From NCBI GenBank assembly GCA_015232855.1, contig JADFYW010000023.1, positions 1-45,574 on the forward strand: a DNA stretch of 45,574 bases. Direction: 5' to 3'. Under the pieces are notes generated by a model. That model made no database searches. It was not told where the DNA came from and worked only from the letters and a program-made list of their open reading frames with translations. Below, piece by piece: positions 1-7,819 of the stretch (within the stretch, counting starts at the first letter, position 1; the number at the start of each line of letters is the position of its first letter). Both the position numbers and the translations under genes were made by a program. Source of the stretch: Fibrobacteria bacterium (GTDB lineage: Bacteria > Fibrobacterota > Fibrobacteria > UBA11236 > JADFYW01).

Positions 1-216
1 ATTATAGCCAGATTTTTTTTTTTTTCCTGATACTATTTAAAATCCTGGTTATAAACCATGGATTGCTGGAATTGTTCCATTGCCATATAATTCGTTCAAA
101 AATAAGAGACTTCTTTAAAAAATGCTTAAAGTTTTACTTTAACTATTCCGAATATACCTATAGAGAAATTAATGAAAATTTGAAGCATGAATGCCAAAAA
201 ACAGGATAGGTAAAAT

Positions 217-912
217 ATGCAGATAGACGCAATACCAAGCAGCCAGACAGGAATAACAGGCGCTCCAGCCGGGTATAGTAGCTGGGATACTCCACCACCA
301 CAATTCACTCCACCGGGAGCCATTCCGAAAAGCCCCCGTTTTCAGTATTCTTCAGAAGGATACCACTATCAAAAAGAAGAATTAAATGTGGTTTATAAAA
401 ACAAAGACGGTGATTCTCTTGAGATATCCTATAGTGCAGAATCTTTAAATGCCTTTTCTATGCAAGGCGATATGGAAAATAGTAAAGATATTGATGCTGG
501 TGTATTTAAAAAATTGGACGAGTTCATCAAACAGCAAAAACAAATGTTACTCGATTATCTTTTTGGGAACAAGGAACATCCTTTTGGAGAAGGAATAAAA
601 ACCGGACAAATTGAAGGTGTTGAGCCCACAACAGAACTCAATATCCCTGAATATTGGAATGCAGAAAATACTTCTCAACGCATAGTTGATTTTGCAACGT
701 CCTTTTTTAGCATGTCTGATAAAGGTGCAAATGAATTTGGAACCATGATGATGGAAGCTGTTAAAAAAGGCTTCGAAGAGGCTTCAGCAATCACCGGCCA
801 ATTACCAGGAGCTGCAGGAGAGCTGGTTGCTGATACTCAACAACTCACTATGGAAAAACTTGAGGCCTGGATGGCACAAAATTCCAGTGAACCGGTATCA
901 GCCATAGCATAG
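217..912 (+). CDS. hypothetical protein, DUF5610-like C-terminal half
   Basis: A 231-residue cytoplasmic-type protein with no signal peptide or membrane segment. The first ~45 residues are rich in Pro, Gly and Ser and look disordered. The C-terminal half (about 150-222) has the pattern of a DUF5610-type domain: a Trp-Asn-x-Glu-x-Thr-x-x-Arg-Ile-Val-Asp-Phe-Ala segment followed by a Gly-Phe-x-Glu-Ala and Leu-Pro-Gly-containing helix. The assignment is from memory of that family and is tentative. The start is supported by an AGGATAGG ribosome-binding site about 6 bases upstream. The next gene follows after 16 bases, so the two are probably co-transcribed. Function unknown. Confidence 0.6.
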   Translation: MQIDAIPSSQTGITGAPAGYSSWDTPPPQFTPPGAIPKSPRFQYSSEGYHYQKEELNVVYKNKDGDSLEISYSAESLNAFSMQGDMENSKDIDAGVFKKLDEFIKQQKQMLLDYLFGNKEHPFGEGIKTGQIEGVEPTTELNIPEYWNAENTSQRIVDFATSFFSMSDKGANEFGTMMMEAVKKGFEEASAITGQLPGAAGELVADTQQLTMEKLEAWMAQNSSEPVSAIA

Positions 913-928
913 GCAAGGCAAGGGGAAT

Positions 929-1396
929 ATGTTTTCATTAAACGGCCTTTCAAATTTTACAAACAGTACAACAGCACTTGATTTTGTAGCATTGAAAAAT
1001 AACCAGCTGCAAAGCAGAGCAACCAGTATTTTTAGTGGATTAGCATCTTTTTCTGGAAATCTTGGTAGTCCGTTATCAACAAACTTATTACAACAGGTAT
1101 ATGATGCTAAGGCACTAACAGCAAAAACGCTTACCAATTACCTTGATAAAGCTAATTCGTATAATTCGTACTGGTCTTCACCAGACCCCCCATCAACCGT
1201 CTCGGAAAAGGATGATATACGCACTATTGTTGATGAGATAATCGAAAAATATAATACTGATGCAATTGAAAATACTGATTCTGAAGTGATTGCTGCTGAA
1301 CCTGAATCAGATAGCGAGACAGATACAGAAGCAAATACCGATAATACTTTATCTCATTTTGGTATCGTTGGTGAAATTTTTGATAAATATGCCTGA
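929..1396 (+). CDS. hypothetical protein
   Basis: A 155-residue protein I do not recognise. The N-terminal two thirds is polar (Ser, Asn, Leu-rich) and probably helical. The last 50 residues are strongly acidic, with repeated Glu-Ser-Asp-Thr runs, and it ends in a short hydrophobic/aromatic tail (FGIVGEIFDKYA). There is no signal peptide. A clear AAGGGGAA ribosome-binding site sits just before the ATG. It lies 16 bases after the 231-residue gene, which suggests a two-gene operon. Confidence 0.55.
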   Translation: MFSLNGLSNFTNSTTALDFVALKNNQLQSRATSIFSGLASFSGNLGSPLSTNLLQQVYDAKALTAKTLTNYLDKANSYNSYWSSPDPPSTVSEKDDIRTIVDEIIEKYNTDAIENTDSEVIAAEPESDSETDTEANTDNTLSHFGIVGEIFDKYA

Positions 1397-1459
1397 TTGC
1401 ATTTAAGTACTAAATAGTTTTCTTCCATTGCACCATGAACATGCAATAAAGCTGAATTG

Positions 1460-1597
1460 AGCGAAGGGTAAGCATTTCGCTTAATGAAACTTATGCCCTT
1501 TGGGTATAAAATTTGTTCATAACCCGCGACCCGGCGGCCAGGGACGGCCAAAGGATTCTGCCCCGCAGCTGTGGGGCAGAACGCAAGGGGAATGATG
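1460..1597 (+). promoter_or_regulatory. structured 5' region with four hairpins and CsrA-like GGA sites
   Basis: The 445-base gap between 1397 and 1841 contains four consecutive inverted repeats. They are 1460-1481 (6-bp arms), 1491-1509 (8-bp arms, one wobble), 1536-1549 (GGCC stem with an AGGGAC loop) and 1556-1581 (perfect 9-bp arms TTCTGCCCC/GGGGCAGAA). They end at an AAGGGGA ribosome-binding-like sequence and two ATG codons (1592, 1595). A GGA exposed in a GGCC-stemmed loop plus a second GGA in the ribosome-binding site is the arrangement recognised by CsrA/RsmA. No csrA gene is in the window. It does not match any riboswitch class I know. It could be the leader of the EAL gene at 1842 or of a small gene at 1592. 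Confidence 0.4.
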
Positions 1598-1789
1598 GAT
1601 AATCAAAGTTTTGTTGAAAAAACGCATATTTATCGCGAGAGCGCTATATTTTTTAATGCTTATTTGAGGAATTTAAGTTTGTTGTGGAATTGTAATTGTA
1701 ATAGTAGTACAATATTTACGATTACTGCTTGTTTTGTAATCAAAAAAATGGAGCAAATGATTTTGAGGCTTTTATTTAATGGGGAATAA
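1592..1789 (+). CDS. possible small protein after the structured leader
   Basis: A 65-codon open frame starting MMDNQSFVEKTHIY, preceded by AAGGGGA at 1585-1591. The predicted peptide has no recognisable domain; its middle is Asn/Cys-rich and its end is hydrophobic/basic. The spacing from the ribosome-binding site to the first ATG is too short and the second ATG (1595) fits better. It may equally be untranslated leader of the following EAL gene, 52 bases downstream. Confidence 0.2.
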   Translation: MMDNQSFVEKTHIYRESAIFFNAYLRNLSLLWNCNCNSSTIFTITACFVIKKMEQMILRLLFNGE

Positions 1790-1841
1790 AAATAGAGAAT
1801 TGTCAAAGAACTGGTCTGACTAGCGAATTATCGGGGAAAAA

Positions 1842-3800
1842 TTGGAGACAAAATTAGTTAAAGCATTATTGGTGGATCCTAACCGGAGAACTCGTCGATT
1901 ACTTTCTGACTTAATTGACAAAACTACATTCACCATTACCCAACATTATGCAGCCACCACAAAGGCTACTCTTCATAAGGCCAGTGAAAATTTTTTTGAT
2001 ATATATTTGGTTTCAGATCTGATGTTCCCAGACAGAGTAACTGAATTAATTAAAAAAATTTCTGATCAAGAGTCGGATTCCGCTATCATATACTGTTGCC
2101 AGACAAATGATGAGGCTCTGGGATTAGAAGCTATCCGCGCTGGGGCATCGGATTATGTCTTGTATGAATATTTAACCTGGAGGCAGTTAGAACATACTAT
2201 CAGGGCAGCAATGGAAAGGGCATTACGAGAGAGAAGTTTTCGCCAGGATTATCTGAATTTTAATATGCTTTCAAATAGTACTCTTGAGTCGGTGGTGATT
2301 ACCGAAAATGCAAAAATTTTTGAAGCCAACAAGAGTTTTCAAAATTTATTTGGCGTCACCAGTTCCCAGATGGTTGGTTTCCCCATAAGTAAGTTCTTCT
2401 CAAAAGAAACAGGAACACTGATTTCAGATCCTTTGTTTTATAAGCATGGAGAATTTTATGAGGGTATGGGCCTTAAGAAAAATGGTACACGTTTCCCCCT
2501 GGAGATAAGGGGAGAAGTACTTTTTTCAAAAGGGCGGCAATTTAATGTTTTTGCAGTTCGTGATATTACCAACAATAAAATTTCCCGAAATGCACTTAAG
2601 CAGAATCAGGAAAGATTTTCATTTATCCGGAATGAAATTCATGATTGTATCTGGGAATGGGATCTCAAAAGAAACACTCTTAATTGCTCGCCAACTATCA
2701 GTCGTTTTTTACCGATCAAAGATGATTTACCTGTTTCATGGAAGGACTTTGGTCAGTACCTGATAAAGTCTGATAGAGCATTTTTGTTGAATACCATATG
2801 GGAACAAATTCATGATACAAAGCCTTTTGAACTTAAGTTAAGGCTGCAGCGGCCAGTTACTAAGGATGTTACCACACTGAGGTTGAAAGGAAAACCCATT
2901 TTTGGTAATTCGGGCATGCCCACTACTATGATTGGTATAATTTCTGGTTTCAATGAATCAATTAATATTGTAAATCCAGAGAACGATTTGCAAATAGGGC
3001 AATTATCGGTAACAAGTGAATTTGAAGAAGAGCTAAAAAGCGGGATTGAAAATAATGAATTCCTGTTACATTATCAGCCCATTATTTCGATAAAAACCGG
3101 GAGAATAACTGGATTTGAATCACTAATCCGGTGGAACCATCCTAAAAAAGGATTGTTGCATCCAGGATCTTTTCTTGCACAGGCTGAAAAATCCGGGCAG
3201 ATTGTAAAGATGGGGGAATGGGTACTTGAAAAAGCATGCCGACAAAATCAACAATGGGAACAAATGTTTGGTTATCCACTGCGGGTTGCGGTAAACCTTT
3301 CAACAAATCAAATGCAAGATGACCAAATAACAAATGTAATTGAGAGGGTGCTATCTGAAACATCTATGGATCCTAAAAACCTGGAAATAGAAGTGAGTGA
3401 ATCTTCCATGTTTTCACACGATAAACAGAGTAACACGCAGAATGAACAAATTCTCAAGGGCCTTTCAAAATTGGGAATTAATATTGCTATAGATGATTTT
3501 GGTACCGGTTTATCATCCCTTCAAAATCTTGAAAACTTTCCGAATCATACTATTAAAATTGATAATTCTATCATTCAGGCAATTTTCCAAAAACCTAATA
3601 GGGAAAAGATCGTTGATTCAATGATAAATCTGGCTAAAGCCCTGGATTTTAACTTAGTTGCTGAGGGCGTGGAAACCAGGGGCCAATTTGATTTTTTAAA
3701 GGGGACCCAATGTGATGAGGCACAGGGTTTTCATTTCAGCAGGCCCCTTGCCTCTGAACAATTTGCAGTCTTAATTAAATCCGACAAACACTTTAATTGA
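1842..3800 (+). CDS. EAL-domain c-di-GMP phosphodiesterase with degenerate receiver and PAS domains
   Basis: A 652-residue cytoplasmic signalling protein. Residues ~5-125 form a receiver-like fold. It keeps one acidic-pocket Asp (VDP) and an Asp near residue 58, but the conserved Lys-Pro after strand 5 is replaced (DYVLYEY), so normal phosphorylation switching is doubtful. One PAS domain (~140-245) and a second PAS-like region (~250-370) follow, then an EAL domain (~395-645). The EAL signature reads ESL. The other catalytic elements (NLS, EVSES, DDFGTG, KID, EGVET and the Q of QGFHFSRP) are present, so hydrolysis of c-di-GMP to pGpG is expected. There is no GGDEF domain. The start is TTG with GGGGA upstream. 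The gene is followed 7 bases later by an HD-GYP-family gene. Confidence 0.85.
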   Translation: METKLVKALLVDPNRRTRRLLSDLIDKTTFTITQHYAATTKATLHKASENFFDIYLVSDLMFPDRVTELIKKISDQESDSAIIYCCQTNDEALGLEAIRAGASDYVLYEYLTWRQLEHTIRAAMERALRERSFRQDYLNFNMLSNSTLESVVITENAKIFEANKSFQNLFGVTSSQMVGFPISKFFSKETGTLISDPLFYKHGEFYEGMGLKKNGTRFPLEIRGEVLFSKGRQFNVFAVRDITNNKISRNALKQNQERFSFIRNEIHDCIWEWDLKRNTLNCSPTISRFLPIKDDLPVSWKDFGQYLIKSDRAFLLNTIWEQIHDTKPFELKLRLQRPVTKDVTTLRLKGKPIFGNSGMPTTMIGIISGFNESINIVNPENDLQIGQLSVTSEFEEELKSGIENNEFLLHYQPIISIKTGRITGFESLIRWNHPKKGLLHPGSFLAQAEKSGQIVKMGEWVLEKACRQNQQWEQMFGYPLRVAVNLSTNQMQDDQITNVIERVLSETSMDPKNLEIEVSESSMFSHDKQSNTQNEQILKGLSKLGINIAIDDFGTGLSSLQNLENFPNHTIKIDNSIIQAIFQKPNREKIVDSMINLAKALDFNLVAEGVETRGQFDFLKGTQCDEAQGFHFSRPLASEQFAVLIKSDKHFN

Positions 3801-3807
3801 CGAAAAT

Positions 3808-5052
3808 ATGAGTGCGGAAGAGCATAACATTGAAGATGAAGAGGTAAAAAAACTCCTGCAGACCAAGTTAGATAATGTAGAAGACCTGGATCTACTGGAT
3901 GATGAAGAGCTTGGAAGTCTTAACGAGGAGACTTCAGAAGAAGATTTAGAACTCATTAAGGCTATCACTGATATCCCTCCAGGTGAAGAAGGAATGAAAC
4001 AGTTGTTAAACAGTCCGGCCGTAACCCGGATTGAAGAACAACTGGACAAACCTTTTGACGATCAGCCAAAAGGAAGAGCTCTTACCGAACTCCTCACTCA
4101 ACTCAAGGTTGAGGATCGGACAGAAGAATATAAAAACAATGTGGAACAAGCCTATGTGAATGCAATGAAGAGTGTGCAGCAATTATATCGGAAAATTTCC
4201 AAAGGATGCGTTTTCAGTAATTCCAAAATCCGTAACATTGTAAACAGTTTTATGAATGTATTTATAAAGGACCGCTGTATTGTATTGAACCTTTCTGGAT
4301 ACCATATTCAAACAAACGACTATCTTTTTGAACATGCTCTTCATGTTTGTCTGCAAGCAATGAACATTGCAACAGCCTGCAAATACTCCCAGGATCAAGT
4401 GATAGAAATTGGCTCAGCCGGGCTTATGGCTGATGTGGGGATGATGTTGATTCCCGAGTCAATAAGACAAAAAAAAGGAAAGCTGAATAAAGATGAGTTT
4501 TTTGAAATTCAAAAACACCCGATGTTAGGGATAGCAGTACTTGAAAAAGTTATGGGTATGCCAGATACCGTAGCCTACACTTCTTACCAGCATCATGAGC
4601 GCTGTTCAGGTATTGGGTATCCAAAATTAAGAGGGAGTCGCATTATTCATAATTACGCAAAGATTGTATCTATTGCGGATGTATATCAGGCACTGAGCAC
4701 AGACCGGGCGCACCGGAGTGGCCTGCAACCAGACAAGGCCATCGTAATGTTATTAAAAATGGCACATGCGGGTATGCTGGACAAAGAAATTGTAAAACAA
4801 TTTGTGCGTAGTATTTCCGTCTACCCTGTTGGTTCTTTAGTAGAGTTAACTGATGGGCGAAAGGCAAAAGTAATACAGGCAAATCAAGATAATGTTAAAG
4901 AGCCCATGGTGTCTTTGATTGCTGATTCACAAGGAAAAAAACTAAAAAAAGAAGATGTTAACCAGATTGATCTTGCTAACAGCAGTTCGGTTAAGATTTC
5001 ACGAGGGATAAGTTCAGCGGGGCAGGAAATAAGCCTTATGGAAGGCTTTTAA
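3808..5052 (+). CDS. HD-GYP-family protein with degenerate HD motif
   Basis: A 414-residue cytoplasmic protein. The first ~60 residues are very acidic. The HD-GYP domain spans about 165-330: the GYP box is present (QHHERCSGIGYP, about 261-272), as are the KHP and IADVYQAL elements. The defining HD dyad and following Lys (usually HDIGK) read ADVGM (A208, D209), so a metal-ligand His and the conserved Lys are lost. A C-terminal ~70-residue segment resembles the small beta-rich tail of other HD-GYP proteins (VGSLVELTDGRKAKV). It probably binds c-di-GMP or a partner rather than hydrolysing it, but this is inference. It lies 7 bases after the EAL gene, so they likely form one operon, and its stop codon overlaps that of convergent rnhA. 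Confidence 0.8.
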   Translation: MSAEEHNIEDEEVKKLLQTKLDNVEDLDLLDDEELGSLNEETSEEDLELIKAITDIPPGEEGMKQLLNSPAVTRIEEQLDKPFDDQPKGRALTELLTQLKVEDRTEEYKNNVEQAYVNAMKSVQQLYRKISKGCVFSNSKIRNIVNSFMNVFIKDRCIVLNLSGYHIQTNDYLFEHALHVCLQAMNIATACKYSQDQVIEIGSAGLMADVGMMLIPESIRQKKGKLNKDEFFEIQKHPMLGIAVLEKVMGMPDTVAYTSYQHHERCSGIGYPKLRGSRIIHNYAKIVSIADVYQALSTDRAHRSGLQPDKAIVMLLKMAHAGMLDKEIVKQFVRSISVYPVGSLVELTDGRKAKVIQANQDNVKEPMVSLIADSQGKKLKKEDVNQIDLANSSSVKISRGISSAGQEISLMEGF

Positions 5053-5657
5053 CGTTTATTTTTTTTCTTCCAATCTACAATTCCCTGCTTTGCCAGCTCG
5101 TCTGCGCAATCATTCCAGATATCGCCTGAGTGTCCTTCGACCTTTTCAAAACAAATATTGTTTTTCAGGGGTGTTATATTTTTAAGATATTGGATAGCAA
5201 CCTGGCTTTTTGCTTTCCAGTTACCGTTTGCCCATTGCGCAATACCAGAATAGTCGTGAACAATTACAGCCGTTACACCTTGCGAAAAAGCCCATTTGGC
5301 GGCAAGAAAGGCGGCCTCTAATTCACCATCAATATTGCGGGAAAGCGCGTCATGAGCAGTGGTCCCATATGCTTCAGCAACTTTTTCTCCATTTTTAACT
5401 GCAATCCAGCCCCAACCTGCCTTTGGGCATTTCACGTCATAAGAGCCATCAACATAAATACGAATAGTATTGGAAGAGAGGGGGGGAGCTGATTTAGTAT
5501 TTGATTTTACCCAACTTTCAGCCTCTTCACGGCTTTTAAACCCTTTGAACAGGACATTGCTTTTACCTGATACCGATTTTTGGCAAAGGGGCCAATTATT
5601 AAAATAGGTTACCGATTTATCTTCATAAATGGCTGCGTAAACTTTTTTTCCCGGCAA
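5049..5657 (-). CDS. rnhA: ribonuclease HI with N-terminal viroplasmin-like domain
   Basis: A 202-residue protein that should cut the RNA strand of RNA-DNA hybrids. Residues 5-48 form the caulimovirus/viroplasmin-type RNA-DNA hybrid-binding domain (YAAIYEDK ... FKGFKSREEAESWV). Residues ~64-195 are RNase H type 1. The catalytic residues are visible: D70 (IYVDGSYD), E112 (DGELEAA), D135 (VHDYSG), H176 (EGHSGD) and D186 (CADELA). The architecture is common in bacterial RNase HI. It is convergent with the HD-GYP gene, with stop codons overlapping by four bases. The start is ATG at 5657. Confidence 0.93.
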   Translation of the reverse strand: MPGKKVYAAIYEDKSVTYFNNWPLCQKSVSGKSNVLFKGFKSREEAESWVKSNTKSAPPLSSNTIRIYVDGSYDVKCPKAGWGWIAVKNGEKVAEAYGTTAHDALSRNIDGELEAAFLAAKWAFSQGVTAVIVHDYSGIAQWANGNWKAKSQVAIQYLKNITPLKNNICFEKVEGHSGDIWNDCADELAKQGIVDWKKKNKR

Positions 5658-5731
5658 AGCTTGCCCTTTTTATTAAAGATGTGTAGATACTTTAGTACCT
5701 TTAAAGTAGTTGAAATTTTGGGATTTATCAT

Positions 5732-6211
5732 ATGTTTATAAGATTATTTTTCCTTTTTATAACCATTCCTGCATTGGAGTTATACCTCCTTTTAAAGATT
5801 GGAAGTCGAATAGGTTTTTGGCCTACTATTGGGGTTATCTGTCTCACGGCAGTGCTTGGAGCAAGCCTCGCTCGCTCTCAGGGGCTGAGTGTGATTCAGA
5901 AACTGCAGACAGAGCTTTCTCTAGGTAAGTTGCCAGGCGAAACGATGGTGGAGGGGCTGCTTATCTTGATGGCGGGGATTGTTTTATTGACGCCGGGTTT
6001 TTTGACTGACGCTCTTGGATTTGCCATTCTTTTTCCGCCGGTAAGGAAGTGGTTAATAGGCAAAGCCCTCAAGTATATTATGGCCCAAAAGATTGGGGAA
6101 AACTTTTCTGGATTTCAGAAGGGTATGTTTCGTAATAAGATGGGTGAAGGTCGAGTGTCTCCGGATGGTGAAATTGATTCTACCTGGCATGTGGACGGGG
6201 AACAGAATTAA
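5732..6211 (+). CDS. fxsA: FxsA family membrane protein
   Basis: A 159-residue inner-membrane protein of the FxsA family (known from phage T7 exclusion suppression in E. coli; cellular role unclear). It has an N-terminal hydrophobic helix with the family's IPALELYLLLKIG segment, a second helix (WPTIGVICLTAVLGASLAR), and a third hydrophobic region containing the typical LLTPGFLTDALG motif before FPPVRKW. The tail is cytoplasmic and polar. It has the usual family length. The gene stands alone or leads the next small gene, 36 bases downstream. Confidence 0.9.
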   Translation: MFIRLFFLFITIPALELYLLLKIGSRIGFWPTIGVICLTAVLGASLARSQGLSVIQKLQTELSLGKLPGETMVEGLLILMAGIVLLTPGFLTDALGFAILFPPVRKWLIGKALKYIMAQKIGENFSGFQKGMFRNKMGEGRVSPDGEIDSTWHVDGEQN

Positions 6212-6247
6212 CCGGTTTTTATTTACTAACGGTTTTTAAAAGTAACG

Positions 6248-6733
6248 ATGCCTGATTTTAAAAATTTTCAAAAAAGGAAGCGAAGGAATCTCTCTTATAC
6301 GGGAAAGGATGGACCCCTTGCTTATTGCACCTACCAGGATGTTGAAACGGGTAAAATATTATCGGTGCGGGTGTATATTATAAAACTGTTTCAGGATAAT
6401 TTGACCTGCGTTTGTTTTTATGGCAACTCCCATACCTTTGGTTGTAATGGGTACTGGATGGTGCAAAATGGTATAGATTGGAAACTTTTTTTACGGACTA
6501 TGCTACAGTGTTATCAGCATAACCAGAGAACTCCGGTACAATTCAGACCAAAAAAAAGAATACCGGAAGATGTTTTAGAAATGGCATCTCAAGTAGAGGA
6601 TAACGATTTAGTTGACCTATTTATTCGTCTCAGACAAAAGGGTTTTTTACCTAAAATACCAGTACTGATGCCTTCAACTTGCCCCACTCAGCTCAAATGG
6701 GAGTATTTGCGTCGTAATTTCCAAAAATTTTAA
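6248..6733 (+). CDS. hypothetical protein
   Basis: A 161-residue soluble protein I cannot assign. It starts with a basic stretch (KNFQKRKRRN), followed by an alternating beta-type region (~20-75) containing three Cys and a His. The C-terminal half is helical and Arg/Lys-rich and ends YLRRNFQKF. There is no signal peptide or membrane segment. It lies 36 bases after fxsA on the same strand. Confidence 0.6.
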   Translation: MPDFKNFQKRKRRNLSYTGKDGPLAYCTYQDVETGKILSVRVYIIKLFQDNLTCVCFYGNSHTFGCNGYWMVQNGIDWKLFLRTMLQCYQHNQRTPVQFRPKKRIPEDVLEMASQVEDNDLVDLFIRLRQKGFLPKIPVLMPSTCPTQLKWEYLRRNFQKF

Positions 6734-6845
6734 AATTGGAATAAATTATACGCATTTGTTGTTTTGATTTGTTATTTTATATATTATAAAGAAAACAATG
6801 AGTGAACGTTAGTTGCCTGCTTTTAAATTAATAGGGAGGGTCGGT

Positions 6846-7613
6846 ATGCAAAAAAACATATTACTAAGACTGTTTTTACTGGTACTTTCAATTTCCAGCT
6901 TTGTTTTTTGCCTGGATAAAGTCACGGCGGATAGAAGTGAAGACCTCTTTTCTGAACTGGATACGGGAAAACTAACCCTCAGATTTTTGAATGCGCTTTC
7001 GGGTGAGGGATTGGCCGGTGCCAGGGTTGTAATAAACGGGGTAGGGGACTTTATGTCTGATACAGAGGGCAAGGTTCTGTTTGCTGTGCCTGAAGACCGG
7101 AGTTATGATGTAACTATTAGTAAACCTGGCTTTATAACATCAGTCTTTAAAATAGAGATTACGGCGGGAACCATGGTGTATAATCGCTTCTCTGTTTCTC
7201 CGGATCTTAAACTGGGGCATATAAGAATAGTGCTTGATTGGGGGGCTAAGCCCAAAGACCTTGATGCCCATCTGGTAAAGAAAGGTGAATATCATATATC
7301 TTATCGCAAACAAAAAAATTATGCAGATGGCGTGGCTATGCTCGACCGGGATGACAAGAATGGGCATGGGCCAGAGACGATTACGATTACCCATCTTGAT
7401 GAAAATGCAGACTACGAATATTATATACATGACTATACAAACCGAAAGAAAAAAGAAACCTCCAAACTCTCAAAATCAAAAGCCTGGGTTAAAATTTTCG
7501 GTCAGGAAGGACTTCTGCATATTTACAAAGTCCCGGAGGATATGATGGGAAAAAAATGGAATGTCTTTTCTATAACCAATGGGAAAATCAGTATAATAAA
7601 CACGATGGAATAA
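6846..7613 (+). CDS. exported protein with carboxypeptidase-regulatory-like and YfaP/DUF2135-like domains
   Basis: The start at ATG 6846 is chosen because it has a GGGAGGG ribosome-binding site 6 bases upstream and gives a clean signal peptide (MQKNILLRLFLLVLSISSF). The mature part first has a ~75-residue beta-sandwich of the carboxypeptidase regulatory/PEGA type (LTLRFLNALSGEGLAGARVV ... SKPGF). It is followed by a region with the LDWGAKPKDLDAHL motif and a GHGPETITI segment, the pattern of YfaP/DUF2135 proteins. Total length is 255 residues. Such proteins are periplasmic or surface-associated with no known enzyme activity. It is monocistronic as far as can be seen. Confidence 0.75.
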   Translation: MQKNILLRLFLLVLSISSFVFCLDKVTADRSEDLFSELDTGKLTLRFLNALSGEGLAGARVVINGVGDFMSDTEGKVLFAVPEDRSYDVTISKPGFITSVFKIEITAGTMVYNRFSVSPDLKLGHIRIVLDWGAKPKDLDAHLVKKGEYHISYRKQKNYADGVAMLDRDDKNGHGPETITITHLDENADYEYYIHDYTNRKKKETSKLSKSKAWVKIFGQEGLLHIYKVPEDMMGKKWNVFSITNGKISIINTME

Positions 7614-7819
7614 CCGAAGAGTAGTTTCTCTGGCTTTATAGGGAAAAAGAAACGCCAAACCCCACATTCCACATCACCTTTTAGTCTGCAATATTGTGTC
7701 AATTTTCAGTTTGAGGTTATCGTAATATCTCAGTTATGAAAGGTAAATTTCTTAAAATGATGGAAAATCCGCTCAGAATTTCTACCATGTATTTTGTATA
7801 AAGGTAAGGTCTATAAGCC

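Noticed and set aside
41..65. Hairpin AATCCTGGTT/AACCATGGATT near the left edge as a terminator
   Set aside because: The T run precedes rather than follows it on the plus strand, and there is no A run to serve the minus strand.
1460..1597. c-di-GMP (GEMM) riboswitch upstream of the EAL gene
   Set aside because: The conserved GEMM core (GGCAAAC, GGACGCAAAGCC) and tetraloop-receptor layout are absent; only generic hairpins are seen.
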